This document shows, one piece after another, positions 10,150 to 23,750 of a stretch of 42,303 nt of DNA. Source of the stretch: Parasitella parasitica. Its lineage: Eukaryota > Mucoromycota > Mucoromycetes > Mucorales > Mucoraceae. The notes beneath the pieces are model-generated. The model was not told where the DNA came from. It saw only the letters and a program-made list of their open reading frames with translations, and made no database searches. Position 1 is the first letter of the stretch. Every line of letters starts with the position of its first letter. The position numbers were made by a program, and so were the translations under genes. The DNA lies in the NCBI GenBank assembly GCA_025201805.1, contig MU619386.1, forward strand, positions 33,543 through 75,845, written 5' to 3'.

Positions 10150-10776
10150 ACTGTTAAAATTTAGAGAGAGAGAAAAGCAAAGAAAGAGAAAAAGATGAGC
10201 TTCTTGTGCATTTTGTGTGCATGTGTTAACAAGCAGCTCGTTGGCATTCAAAGTCAGTTTTGTCTTTCATTTCTTATTACAAGATATGCATTATCGTTCA
10301 AACGACATGTATGTATTGTATATATATATAAATATCATTATATTATCAATTAAATGGTAATACACGACAATAACACAAAGAATAAGACAATCATTTACAT
10401 GGTATATTTTATAGAAATGTGTATAGTTGTTGAATTGGGGAAATCCTAATCTATGCTCTTGATTTCTTAGTTTCTACGAATGCTCTTTTCTTGCACAGAA
10501 AAAAGGTTACTTCCGTCCATTGCTGCGGTTGAAGATTGCGAACAGGGTATTCATAGTAACCACTGTAGTATAGTAATAGTTTCCTATACAAAAGTGCTTT
10601 TTTTTTTCCGACATGTGTTTGTTATTATTGTTGTCGTGTGTTGGTAATTCATTGTTTTGTACCACTTGCCTAATGAAGGAGAATGTTTATACAAATGTAT
10701 TTTTATATTCAACCCCTCTCTCTTTCTCTGGAAATTAGGCTTCATCTTTCTTCTTTCAAATTATTTACGCATTCGC
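10150..10776. promoter_or_regulatory. Bidirectional promoter, CDK and AGC kinase
   Basis: 627 bp between two divergent kinase genes. It contains an alternating TA run (about 10318-10332), several T-runs and a CT-rich stretch near 10715-10735 just upstream of the AGC kinase start. No ORF with coding character is present. The shared-promoter role is inferred from gene orientation. Confidence 0.5.
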
Positions 10777-13700
10777 ATGCCAAAATACAATATTCCGATG
10801 AATAGCCTATCCGTTCGTTTTCAGAAAGAGCAGCGAGTAATCAAGCAGTTAACACATAAAGATGCACTAGCAGACGCATTGGTATCGCTATATAACAATG
10901 CCATGAATCAACATTCAAATCAAGATTGTAATAACAAATTTATTGAATTATGTGAGTATCAATCAGTATTGGCAACAGTTTTTAAGCACTGACAAAAATT
11001 TAGACAAGCCCGTTTATCAGGAATTAAGTAAATCTAAACTGTCGCTAAAAGACTTTCAGATGCTGCATAAAGATTCGTTTGCGGAAGGCGCCTTTGGAAA
11101 AGTGACAATAGTCAAAAGCACTCGCAACAACCAAATCTACGCCATGAAGACATCCAATAAATCAAAATTAATCGACCAAATAGACAGATCATCTCCAATG
11201 GAAGAGCGTCTGATATTAACTAACGAAAATGAGGAATGGCTGCCTAGTTTATATGCTTCTTTTCAGGACGAAAAGAACTTGTATCTAGTTATGGAATATG
11301 CTACTGGCGGCGATCTGCAAGGCCTGATAGAAAGACGATCTTTCCAGCCATTCAGTGAGCAAGAAGCAAGGTTTTATTGTGCTGAACTAATTTTGGCGGT
11401 TGAGCGTGTACATCAGTTGGGATATATGCATCGTGATATCAAACCTGGAAACATACTTATTGATAACAAAGGCCACATTAAGCTGGGCGATTTGGGATCG
11501 TGTATTTCGTTGGATGCAAAAGAGTACCTTCTTATGGTCGGGACAATGCCCTATGTCTCACCAGAAATGTGCAATTCAGAAGGATTTGATTCAAGTAATG
11601 GCGCAGTTGCTTATGGTTCAGAAGTTGATTGGTGGTCTATGGGTATTATTTTGTACGAGCTTCTGTATGGTGAACGTCCGTTTACAGGCTCTGATATAAA
11701 GATCCAAATGAGTCTTTTGAACCCAAAGGTAAAACAGCATACCGTGCTATGTTGTGGTGGATGTATTGACAGTTTCCCTAATTAGGTTTCGGTTCAATTT
11801 GACGCAAATATTAAAGTTTCCGATGAGGCAAAAGACCTACTATCAAAGTAAGCTTACATTTCCAGTAATGTGTAATCTTACATTAACGCTTTGACAAATC
11901 AGGCTTTTGTGTAAATCAAAAGACAAGAGATTAGGTTGCCATGGTGCCGCTGAGATCAAATCACACCCCTTTTTCAAAGGAATCAATTGGAGTTTGTTGC
12001 GCACAACTGCAGTTCCACCGTTTATTCCTTCCATTGTATCACCAGATGACGTTACATTCTTCTCTGCTACCAGCAATGAGAACGGGAATCACGAGCAAGA
12101 CGTAGATGATGACGAGCACTCGTTTGTAATTACTGAACATGACGAGCAAACAGATGCCCTCGTTAAAGAATACCCTTTTATCGGTTATACCTATTCCAGT
12201 TTCAACAACACAGCATCGACGATCGCAAAGCCTGCAAGATCGAGCAGTAACCAAGAGTTTATTGCACAGTACAGACAGAGGCTAAGCAGCCCTGAACCTA
12301 GACAATGGGAAGAGGAGAAGCTTAAGCTCAAAGTGGCACACGAAAAGGATTTAGAACAACTTAAATTAGAGCAGGCTGAAGAAATCAAGGCACTACAGCA
12401 GACACTAGCCGAATTACAGGATAGAAATACGCGATCGGAACAGTTGATACAATCACTCAAAGACGAAAATGGCCAACTGAAATCTTCTTTGGTTGATATA
12501 CGAGATTCAAAAGCCCAGCAGGCTCAAACACTGTCCATTGTACAAACTTTACAAGACCAATCGAGCGAAATGCAAAAAGAACATGACAAACTAAACTCTA
12601 CGATTAAATCACAAGAACACGAATTAGAACAGCTACAAGCAACTATACAGGAACTGCGCACTGAAAATAAGCAGCTCGTCAAATTCAAACAAGAAAATAG
12701 CGACAGCGCGCAGTTACGAGAGGATTCGAGCCAACAACAAGCTAAGCTCCTTGGCCTGAGAAAAGAGTTGGATTTGCTGACAGACAAGCTTAGCACTTGT
12801 GAGAAACAGGCTGTAGAATATCGAAACCACATTAGTAAATTAGAAACCTGCCAACAATCCAACGACAAATACCAGTTGACAATACAAGAGTTTCAGCTGG
12901 AAATCAAGGAGCTGGAAGACAAGGCACAGAAAGAAGCAAACTATAGTCAGAAGATAGAACAACAGTACAGCCAAAAATTGATTGATCAAGCGAGTGGTTA
13001 TGATAATTTGATAGAGCAACTCAAGAAAGAATGCGATCATCTTAAACAGGAGCTATCAGAGAAAAGATCAGCAGAGTCTGCCGCAGCTGCCGAGATGAAA
13101 ATGAATAGATCATCCAAATCCTTACCTGCTATACCCATTACGGCGACATCTGAGCCAGCATCAGCTATGGATTCGCCAGGGGAAGGTCGTTCAATCTTGG
13201 CCTCCATGTGGCAACGGGAGAGAGATTCATTGAAAAGTGTACAACAGGCCTTAGAGCATTCCGAGAGTCAACTTGCTTACGCCAAAATGGAAGTAGTGCG
13301 ATTGAAGAGAGAGGTCAAATGTTTCCAAAAGTATACGTTTCAGCAGCAGCAACAGCATGGCTTCACTTCAGTAGATCTTGATGACCGAAATAATGATACT
13401 TCGCTGCCAAAAAACCAATCCGATAATAGCAAGCTATATAACCATCAACGAAAGACATTGCCCTCAAATCACAACAATATTGATTGGACGCCGTCAGACT
13501 TTTCTGAAAAACCTGATGATGGATATTCTTTACGGATTTCAGGAAAGATGAAAAAGACCAATAGGTAAATATTCTCAATCAGAAATACCTGTGTTTTCAT
13601 ATACTAATTGCGCATAATAGCTCTATTGAAAACAACCAAAAGCAAGATCAAGCCTTACTGCGCAAGATCGAACAAGAAAAGAGTTTTATCAAGAGCACAG

Positions 13701-13966
13701 AAAGAACCATTGCTGCTCGTGCTCGACTGTCTCGAAATGAAGGAGCCATTGGGAAAGAATTAGAGGCCTCGCTGAAACGTGCTCGATTCACTCTTGCCTC
13801 ACTTGAAAGCTCATTAAGCCCCAATGTAAGTTTTCAAACATAATCAGTAAAATTAACCATGCCTGACTGAAATTTCACGGAATAATAGAGGTACTACTCT
13901 CCATCTGACTTTTTTGCATCCCAAAAACCTTTCTCATCGACCGTTGATGGGCTATCAAATGATTGA
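10777..13966 (+). CDS. ROCK/MRCK/citron-like AGC protein kinase with coiled coil
   Basis: Six exons (10777-10951, 11004-11728, 11786-11847, 11903-13564, 13621-13825, 13889-13966) encode 968 aa. The kinase domain spans about residues 75-340, with glycine loop EGAFGKV, catalytic Lys107 in YAMK, HRDIKPGN, the metal-binding triad as DLG rather than DFG, APE-like SPEM and the DWWS motif. An AGC-type C-terminal tail follows, reading HPFFKGINW. Residues about 399-655 are a long Gln/Glu/Lys coiled coil, with a shorter one near 690-740. The protein ends without a C1, PH or CNH module, unlike MRCK or citron. Relatives act under Rho-type GTPases in actin organisation and cytokinesis; that role is inferred. 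The intron at 10952-11003 has a perfect GTGAGT donor and CTGAC branch site. The first ATG in frame after the CT-rich leader is used; 10798 is an alternative. Confidence 0.85.
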
Positions 13967-14972
13967 ACCATCTTGCACTGTTTTCTAAAATAACTTGGTA
14001 TATGTATACTCCCACGAACAAAACCTTGCATTTAAATCTTTTGTACATATTCCTGTAAATATACTACTATCTTATCAAACTCTATAAACTCGATGGCACA
14101 ATATATCCTTTCGATCCCGTTCTAGAATGAGTGTATAAGCTTCAAATATTGTGAAAAACTAGAGACTACTGTAAACCAAAAGCCTATCGCTAATGAATAG
14201 GAGTACTTTCAGGATTCTTTTTACTATTTTTTTTCTGTGAATTGCGCTAAAGTTTATTCAGAAGTATGTTGAATACAATTCCAACAATCCTTTACGCATT
14301 TACCCCATATCACTCATGTAGATTGATCCCAAATTGTATATGATCAACTGGCTATTTCGAAAAAAAAATACACGACAACAATAGCAATGATTTTTTCAAA
14401 CAAAGCAAAAAGAGTTAGTTCCCATCTGTGATGGTAGTGTACTTCAATACTTCTCCAACGTGCGATCTCACAGCCGAACCAGTGCTCTAGGTTTTCCCTG
14501 CTGTATTGCTACCCTCGGGCGTTTCCCCAGTATTGAACAACCTCCCAGCCCAAGCCTACGCTCGAGCTCGAATGTTGACACTAGACTCTCTAAGACACTG
14601 TTTTCGACAAAGCACAAAGCAGACCATTAGCCCACCTACGAATGAATTCATCTCTTTATAGACCGCAACTCTGCTTACAGAAAGCTGTGAAACTTTCCGG
14701 TCGACCAGAGTTTGAGGCGCGATCTTTAAATAGCCATACTTTTTCTGAGCTTTGCAAGTTGTGGGATGATTAAAAATCGTGTCAACCAACACGGCCCTTT
14801 GATTAGTTACATTTTTCAGTTTACAGTTTAGACAAGATGGATAATCCAGTCGTAATTTACAACATAAAAACGATTTAAAGACGGAACACGATTGCTAATG
14901 CTTTACCGCTTTATTATCAAAACAGGGAGAGTAAAGTAATCAGCTCAAAGGTCATCAAAGACTATGAAAACC
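13967..14972. other. Intergenic region between convergent genes
   Basis: About 1 kb between the 3' end of the AGC kinase and the 3' end of the Ser/Thr-rich membrane protein. The segment 14400-14780 is somewhat richer in GC than its surroundings and has a 78-codon minus-strand ORF without recognisable motifs. I saw no RNA gene signature there. 3' UTRs of both neighbours must lie here. Confidence 0.45.
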
Positions 14973-17506
14973 TCAACGACGTAAAGATCTGAATCTTCCA
15001 GAAAGTGATGTCCAGAACGACTCTCTGCGAGGATGACCATATTCATCGTATTCATCCGACATGGATTCTAATTGTGGACCAGGACCAGCAGTATATGTAT
15101 TTTGGTGCCTAGGGATCGGAGGAGCAGCCTCCCTTCCAGCAGCAGGAACACCCCCAGCATCCAAATAATCACCATTCTGTTGATAAGGGTCGGCATAAAA
15201 GTCTTCATTATCTAGTTCATTTTGCTGTTGGCGCATCTGTATTCCTCGTTTGTATCTTCTTCGCGCAAACAAAATAGCTCCTACAAGTAAACCAGCGCCT
15301 GCTACAGAGCCAACAACAGCGCCTGCTATAGTACCACCTGATACCTGTCCATTATGGCTTGACTTTATGTCTGAGGTATCTGCAGCTAATGATGGAATCA
15401 AAGTTCTATATTTCGAATTTGGTTCAATGTATGCAGATTACTCATAAAAATTTATCGTATTTACGTGGTAGGGATAACTGTAGTAATTGTGGTGGTTATG
15501 CCATCTACTACAATCTCGGTTTCTGTATGGATTTCAGTCTGTGCTGTCACCATGACTATAGTTGACCCAGATCCAGGTGCAATCATTGCCGAAGAAAATA
15601 CTAAATCACTTGAAGTGGAGCTAGTAGGTGAAATAGTCGTAGAAAAGGACTCCATCTGTCACCATTATTATTAGAGATATGCATCCATTTAAAGTCTATA
15701 CACTTACGCTACTAGAAGCAAGAGAAGCAACGCCACCGCTGCCTGTAACTGTTGGTTGAAAGAAAGAAGAATAATCCATTACAGACGAAGGTAATATCAA
15801 AGCTGAAGCAGTTATTGAAGGCGAAGCAGCAAAAGTACTAGAAGTAATGCTAGATAAAATTGATGGAGAGTCAGTTGATTTCGTAGCAGAAAACATCAGA
15901 GAAGGTGTATCTAATGAATTCAATGAAGAGCTTGAACCGATTGCATTCGAGAGACTTGAAGAAACTGCAACAGAAGGTGGTAAGCCAGTAACAGATTGGG
16001 AGGCTGCATTGCTTGATATTGCAGTATCTGTAATGGTTGCACTGAGTGTTGGCGACAGATCAGTTACAACCGTGGAAGATGTAGAAAACAGAGTTGCAGT
16101 TGTATATGACCCTGGCTGCGATATTGTAGTTAGAGTAGAAGAGACAAAGGTAGTTGCTGTAGTGGTTGAATCAGATAACACAGTGGCACTCGTCGAACTC
16201 AGAGATACAACTAAAGCAGTTGATTCTGTTGAAGACGCAGCTATGCTCTCTGATGTTGATTCAACTGTTGGAACAGAGGCGCTATCTGTAGTAGATACAA
16301 TAACGCTTCCTGTTGTAAACGTAGATATGCTTTCAGAACCAGCAGTAGAGCTGCTCTCCGCGGTTGAATCAGTAACAGTACTGCCTGTCGTAGATGTGCT
16401 ATCACTCACTGTCGCAGAAGTAGTTATACTAGAAACCACACTACTTTGAGTAGTTGAAGCAATTATACTGGTTGAGGAAGGAATTGCGCTGTCTTCCGCT
16501 GTTGCTGAAGCTATAGTACTAGTTGGATTGCTACTGTCAATGTTTGATGTGGTTATTGAAACTCGGTTACTAGTTAAAGCTTCTGATGTAATTGATTCAG
16601 TTGCGGATTCTGAAGCAATGGGCACTGTCGTTGATGTTTCTGGGTTTGCTGGTGTTCGAATATCTGTTGATGTACTTGAAGGAAGTACTAGAATGGAATC
16701 CGAAGCTGTCGTGGTGACGGATAAAGGTGAATCAGTAATAGAGGCAGCAGCAGATGCCTACAAGATTTGTGGATTAGGAGTTATATTATATATAGGAATC
16801 CGTCTATTATGTATATATTTACCCTGGTGTCAGATGAAGAAGCCATGGAAACTGTAGATGATTCAACAGTCGCAGAGGTTGTGGCTTCAGCCATAGAAGT
16901 AGCCATTGTTTTCGTACTCTTAATAGTTGTTGTAGATCCATCAGATGTGGCTTCAGCGGCAGTGGATGTGGTAAACTGGTTTGACTTGGTAATAGGTTCG
17001 ATTGATTCAGATGGCTCGTTTAAATAAGTGGTAGTCATGGCAACATTGCTACTTGATGTTGTAGCATCTGCGCTACTGGTGGGCTCTCTAGATGTCGTAA
17101 TTGCTTCCGTAAATGTAGTTTTCGAATCACTAGCTTTTGTGATTGTTGTTACTTCCTCAGTTCCCAAAGCCGTAGTAGCTTTTTGTGTTTCCTTTGTTGT
17201 ACTACTCGGCTCGATGAATGTTGTACTAGTTTGATCATCTTCAGTGGTCTGAGCGGTGGTTGAGGGACGATCAGATGTGGTACTACTAGTAGCAGTATCT
17301 TTTTCTTTTCCTGTTGTTGTTTCTGGTATAGTAGTAGTAACAGCCGTCTCTGAGCTACTAGCTTCCTTTTCAGAAGTCGATGTGGCTTCATCACTATTAT
17401 TGTCAGAGGTTTTACCGTCATTAGCAGCAGTTTTTGAGTTATCATCAATGTCATTATCGCCAGACGAGTTGTCAACAGCAGTGTTGTTTTCGTCAGATTT
17501 GGCCAT
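14973..17506 (-). CDS. Ser/Thr-rich single-pass membrane glycoprotein
   Basis: Four exons (16823-17506, 15708-16757, 15465-15655, 14973-15405) read in phase for 785 aa. The first 640 residues are almost entirely Ser, Thr, Val, Ala, Glu and Asp, as in heavily O-mannosylated fungal wall sensors and mucins. Near residues 665-690 a Gly/Ala-rich hydrophobic helix with small-x3-small spacing is followed by RRRYKRG, the positive-inside mark of a type I protein. The tail of about 95 residues has acidic/Tyr patches and ends Ser/Arg-rich (RFRSLRR). The layout recalls Mid2/Wsc-type stress sensors but without a Cys-rich WSC domain. The oddity is the N-terminus: the ATG at 17506 is followed by a charged Asn/Asp-rich stretch with no signal peptide. 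The true start may lie in an upstream exon, or the gene may join the one at 17803-19085. Confidence 0.7.
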
Positions 17507-17562
17507 TTTTTTTCAAAATGGTAGGTCAAGAAGAAGAGGAAAGAGAAAGGTCATCCCGCATG

Positions 17563-17790
17563 TCAATTTACATCATAATATATGTATTCAGGACGTCGGG
17601 GAGAGTATCCCAAAAAAGAAGTGAGACCAAAGGATTGTAGCACAATGGCAGAATCAATCAAAATGTCGGAAGACAAAGCATTTACCGGTATCAGACAAAA
17701 AGCCAAGAATAGCACCAAAAAGATTTGGTGTGGAAAAAAGAAAGAGCACGACAACGATGAGTATATATTATAATCATAAATATTCTTCAT
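17563..17790 (-). other. Possible signal-peptide exon upstream of the membrane protein
   Basis: A minus-strand ORF of 75 codons starts at 17790 and contains a hydrophobic core (QIFLVLFLAFCLIPVNA) followed by small residues, which looks like a signal peptide with a cleavage site. It ends before a GTAAAT donor-like site at 17566. It would supply the missing secretion signal for the 14973-17506 gene, but I find no AG acceptor in the right phase before 17506. The plus strand of the same bases encodes a Lys-rich 63-codon ORF (17582-17773), whose complement would naturally look hydrophobic, so this may be an artefact. Confidence 0.25.
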
Positions 17791-17802
17791 ATTTAGGAAA
17801 TC

Positions 17803-19085
17803 TTACGTTTTTGATGTTGGTTCTTCATTTGAAGTGGGGGTTGCTTTATCGGCAATACTGCTGTTAGTAGATTCATTTTCTATCGTCGAGGCTTGAGCTT
17901 TTACTAATGTGCTACTAGCTGATAGTGTACCCTCTGAGTTTTTTGACGAGGATTCTAGAGTTGCGGTGGTTAATTCAGGCATATCATTAGATGCAGTAGT
18001 GCTACTGCTCTCATCACTAGTCATAGTAGTTTCAGTACTTGTTGTAGTGGGTTTCTCAATCAAAGTGGTCTGCACAGTTTTGTTGCTTGTTTTGCTAGTT
18101 TTTTCAAGGGCTGTTGCTGAAAGGTATTCAGTCGTTGTATTATCATATTCAAGCGAATTAGTATAAGAGTCTTTCGATGTTGTTCTTGTCTGCTCTTTTT
18201 TGATAGATTTGTCCTGTTGTAAAAATGCATTAGAAAATGAGGCATAAATTCTTGATCAAGCGTATCATTTACCTCAAGGTCAGTATAAGTGCCGATTGTA
18301 TCATAATCTTTGGATATCTCTTGTCTTCCAGTTTTGCTCGTTTTTTTTATGGTTGTCGATTGATGAACAACATCAGTCGAGGTAGTGGTTTTATCCTTAT
18401 CAACAGTTGTTTCCCTCTCACTAACTGCAGATACAGTGCTTTTATCGTCTTCATTTGTGGTTGTTGCTTCGATGCCTTTGTTTTTGCGTGTTGAAGTTTG
18501 GTCTATGGTTGATAATCTCTCAGTTTCTTCATGGTCAGTCGTAGTGTCCTCTGACCCTTTAGTAGTTGATGTCTCGGCATCTTCTTCTTGAGATAACGTT
18601 GTCGCCCCTCTATCTCTGCTACTTTTCAAAGTTTGTGTGGCTTCTTGATCATTTTTATTATCAGATGGTATTGTTTTTTGATTGGCAGAAGTAGATGTCT
18701 CCTTAGCATCTGTACTGGTAGCCTTCTCATCTTTACCATCGGTTCTATCGGATTCGACGGGTTCTTTATCTTTATTCTTACTACTGGAGTTGTCATTATC
18801 GTCTTGATCTTGTTCAGCACTGGAAGTTGAGGTTTTTTCATCTTTATCTTTGCCTGCCGATGTAGTTTTGTCTGTATCTTTAGTTGAAGGGGCCTTATCT
18901 AATTCATTCTTGTCAGAGTTCTATTTCAATTATATATAAATAGGTATTTAATGATTTTACAAGTAGCAACATACGTTTGATTCAGAACCATCATCAATGC
19001 CTTTTCCATTTACAGACTTTAAATACACTAGATCTTGTGGCAATTGTGAAGAAATTGTAGCTTTACTTGATCTCCCTTCAACCAT
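17803..19085 (-). CDS. Asp/Ser/Thr/Lys-rich low-complexity protein
   Basis: Three exons (18975-19085, 18273-18920, 17803-18213) join in phase to give 389 aa. The composition is extremely biased: Lys/Asp/Glu with Ser/Thr in the first half and nearly pure Ser/Thr with acidic residues in the second. No signal peptide, membrane helix or recognisable domain is visible. The apparent stop (TAA at 17803-17805) sits inside a good donor, AC/GTAAG. That suggests the transcript may continue by splicing into the downstream Ser/Thr-rich exon. An acceptor at about 17395 is in matching phase, but the intron would be about 410 nt, far longer than others here. It may be a separate paralogous surface protein or the N-terminal half of the 14973-17506 gene. 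Function unknown. Confidence 0.55.
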
Positions 19086-19170
19086 ACTGCTGTAATATGT
19101 ATAGTAAATCAGTAATCAAGTGTAAAAACAAAAGAAAGACGAAACATAACTACAGATGCTATGTAATTTA

Positions 19171-19179
19171 CTATTTATA
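19171..19179 (-). promoter_or_regulatory. TATA box of the low-complexity gene
   Basis: TATAAATAG on the minus strand, about 90 bp upstream of the ATG at 19085. Its presence supports a transcription start here and hence a gene start near 19085. Confidence 0.4.
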
Positions 19180-19353
19180 CACATTTATAGTTCTTTATTG
19201 CTTTAGCCGGAGCCGAGATTAATCGCATCTTTTTGCCAACAAAAAAAAGAAATGTCTTGAAATAATTTGCAGGCATTTTTTTTTCTCTATAAATACATAT
19301 AATTATGCTTTTGTTCATAACGAATGAAATCGCCTGCAATCATCATTATTCTA

Positions 19354-20556
19354 TCAGTCTAGATCAGCAATAAAGCAGTTTGTAGATTTAACAAATGTAT
19401 CAACGGGAATGCCTAACTTCCAATCAATATGGCCAGCACCAAGGTAAATAACCGATGGCTACATTTTGCATGTCAGATTCTGGGAAATTTATAGCCGATT
19501 CAACCTATATAACTCACCTTCAGTTCTGTAATTGACTCAGCAAGTATGATGGGAATGGGTTGTTTCATACCTAAAATTGATTACAATTGTTATAAATAAT
19601 TTATCGTCGTATAGCGAAAATTGAATGCTAACCGATTGGACAAACTCCTCCTTTTTGGTAGCCTGTCAATTCAAGTGACACCTGTCAGAAACAAAAGAAG
19701 ATTAATAAACACTTTTTTTTGGGCACTATGTGCGTATGTCGGCAAGAAATTATATGCATACCTCGGGATCAGCTAGACGATAATTGTAATACTTTTTGCT
19801 AATTTCCTTATTTTTCAAACCTCGGCAAAAATTCAACATCTTTTGTGTGTTGACTGGTTTGACATACTATTGCAAATGTATTACTACAATGACGTGCGCA
19901 TACATTGCCTAATATCAATTTACCTGCGTGATGACACAGTAGTATCTTGAATAATTTGGATCTAATGTTTCGATAAAGTTAAATCGAATCCATCATAATA
20001 TGATTAAATAAAAAATGGTACCTGAAATATCTTGATGAGTACAACGAGTGTTTTCTAATACAACACTCTTGCACATGTGCTCTTTTGAAGGAGCATTGAC
20101 TCTAAAACTTAAATTTCGAGAGTATTCTCAGTCTTCGAATCAATGTACAGAGCTGTTACTTACGCTCTCTGTTGGAGTTCCCAGTCATAATAGTCAGATT
20201 CGACAGGGATAAGTTGACATTCGTCCAAAATCCCTAAATCTTTGCAACCTTGTTCAACCTATTTTCAATCAACACCAGGCAAAGAAAGAATCTAGACAAG
20301 CTGTATAATTGGATATTATTTACCTGAGTGACAACGTCAGGAATATCAGCGCATTCAGTGTAAGCCTTGTTTGCACATTCCTTTTTCCAATCTGCTTTGT
20401 AATCTTCAGAAACTATAGTGTAAAGTGAACTAATATCACCCTGTAGTTTCTTTATTTCAATTGTGAGTGCTATACATAAATAAGAAAGTAACGCTATAAT
20501 TAAATCTTTACTCTGGTGGCTTCACGCTCCTCTGCTGGTAACTCATCCACAATCAT
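19354..20556 (-). CDS. YbaK/ProX-type aminoacyl-tRNA deacylase domain protein
   Basis: Nine small exons (20512-20556, 20324-20440, 20164-20258, 20022-20101, 19924-19961, 19762-19866, 19633-19681, 19518-19570, 19354-19458) join in phase for 228 aa. The YbaK/EbsC fold is recognisable in the second half: KEHMCKSVVLEN near residues 105-116, with the Lys at the position of the catalytic lysine; the ISKKYYNYRLADPE segment; LTGYQKGGVCPIG; and a closing YLGAGHIDWKLGIP. Members hydrolyse mischarged aminoacyl-tRNAs (Cys-tRNA(Pro), Ala-tRNA(Pro)); the substrate here cannot be read from sequence. The first 90 residues are acidic with several Cys and are not part of the core domain. Introns are 57-80 nt, one with a weak GTTAGC donor. 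The gene diverges from UPRT. Confidence 0.85.
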
Positions 20557-22396
<1,840 letters not shown>

Positions 22397-23750
22397 ATAC
22401 ATATATATATATACATGATGAGGTCAATGTATAGAGACTTTTTTTTTTGGGTTTGGACGGTATACGCATAATAAATGCATTTTTTCATGTATTTTTGTAA
22501 TTTTCTTTTCTACTTTGGATGACGATATAATTAGAAAAAGAATCGATAGCCAAGAAGGGAATGCGAAAACCTGAGTGATTTAGGTGCACATAATTTGATG
22601 GTTTGTTCGTTGTACCTCAAGTACCATTCGATTTGAGGATTGACAAGAGATCAGCAAAAAAAAAATTTGTGTAATCTATAATTAAAATTTTCTCTAATTT
22701 TCGCATATTTGACATTTTGAATTCTGGTCCCCTTTATTTCTCAAGAAATTAAGTATGAAAGTAAGATTTTTAAAATTCCAGACGATGTATATTTTGATGT
22801 TTTTATAAATGGTGCAAAAAGCATATAGGTATCATGTGGAGAAAAGTAAACAATAAAATTGATTTTCTCAAAGTCGGATTCATGAACCTGAAGTCATAAT
22901 TTCATTCCCTAAAAAGGAAATAAAATTGCTGTATGCGACATAGCATACGCTTGAGGACAATTATGAAATTTCATTGATTTACCCTAATGGAACCTAATGA
23001 AAAAACGTCAAATCCAATTGTTATTAAACTTCCAATACATCAGGTAGTAATTAAGACATAAATCAGGTCTTCAAAAATTGTGAAAAGCGCCAGAATACTA
23101 GATTACAAAAGCCCAGAAGTCCAGAGTCCATCAGCGATCACAATGTTTGATAACCACCTTTAGTGTTTAGTTTATGGTAATACTTGGTTATTGCACGGAG
23201 CAAGAGAAAGAGTTGAGAATGTAAAACGCTTTTTTCATCAGTTATTTGGTATTTGTTATTAGCAAAACATGCGGGATGACTTTTAGTTTATGTGACAGAA
23301 ACATTTCAGTGAATGTGCAAATCGTGAATTCTTTATGAGCTAGGCTGGATCCCTCTTAGCAATAAGGCATATGGATGCGATAATTCACAATCAGTATGGC
23401 ATGATGAGAAATTCTATTCACCTACAATTATCGGATTTGCCAGGTTGATTTTGTCATTCATCCTACACAAGTTCCATCTCTGTGTACGTTGACTTCCATC
23501 ATCTGGAGTAGTCGAGCATATAGTGATTAAATTCATCTTGGGAGCGCAAAGAAAAAGAAGAGCAATGCTGGATGGAGTTAACAGTGACGTGCATGAAACA
23601 AATCAACCTGCAACTTTCCCAATTGGCGGATGAACATGAAGGGACAAAGCAAAAAGGGGAAACGAAAAAGTTAGAGCGACGGAGACGTGTAATTTTTTTT
23701 GTATCTTTTTCATCACTCGCTTATATATATAAAAAAACAAGAGCGAAAAA
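22397..23750. other. Gene-free spacer upstream of VPS18
   Basis: About 1.35 kb with short interrupted ORFs only. A short minus-like repeat of AATGAAATTATGA-type sequence occurs near 22900 and in the opposite orientation near 22965, suggesting a small degenerate inverted repeat. The right end has a TATATATATAAAA tract at about 23721-23733, only 18-20 bp before the VPS18 ATG. Nothing else is identifiable. Confidence 0.4.

Noticed and set aside
12191-13040. Three minus-strand ORFs of 66-114 codons inside the AGC kinase gene
   Set aside because: Ser/Leu/Cys-rich shadows of the Glu/Gln/Lys coiled-coil codons on the other strand.
14400-14800. GC-richer segment considered as a tRNA or other RNA gene
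   Set aside because: No acceptor stem, T-arm consensus or other fold could be completed.
15847-16449. 200-codon plus-strand ORF opposite the Ser/Thr-rich gene
   Set aside because: Its Val/Glu/Asp-rich product is the expected complement of Ser/Thr/Ala codons. The minus frame has consistent introns and a membrane helix; the plus frame has no start context or domain.
17149-17529. Lys/Leu/Gln-rich 126-codon minus-strand ORF
   Set aside because: Frame-shifted shadow of the Ser/Thr repeat coding region; no domain or splice support.
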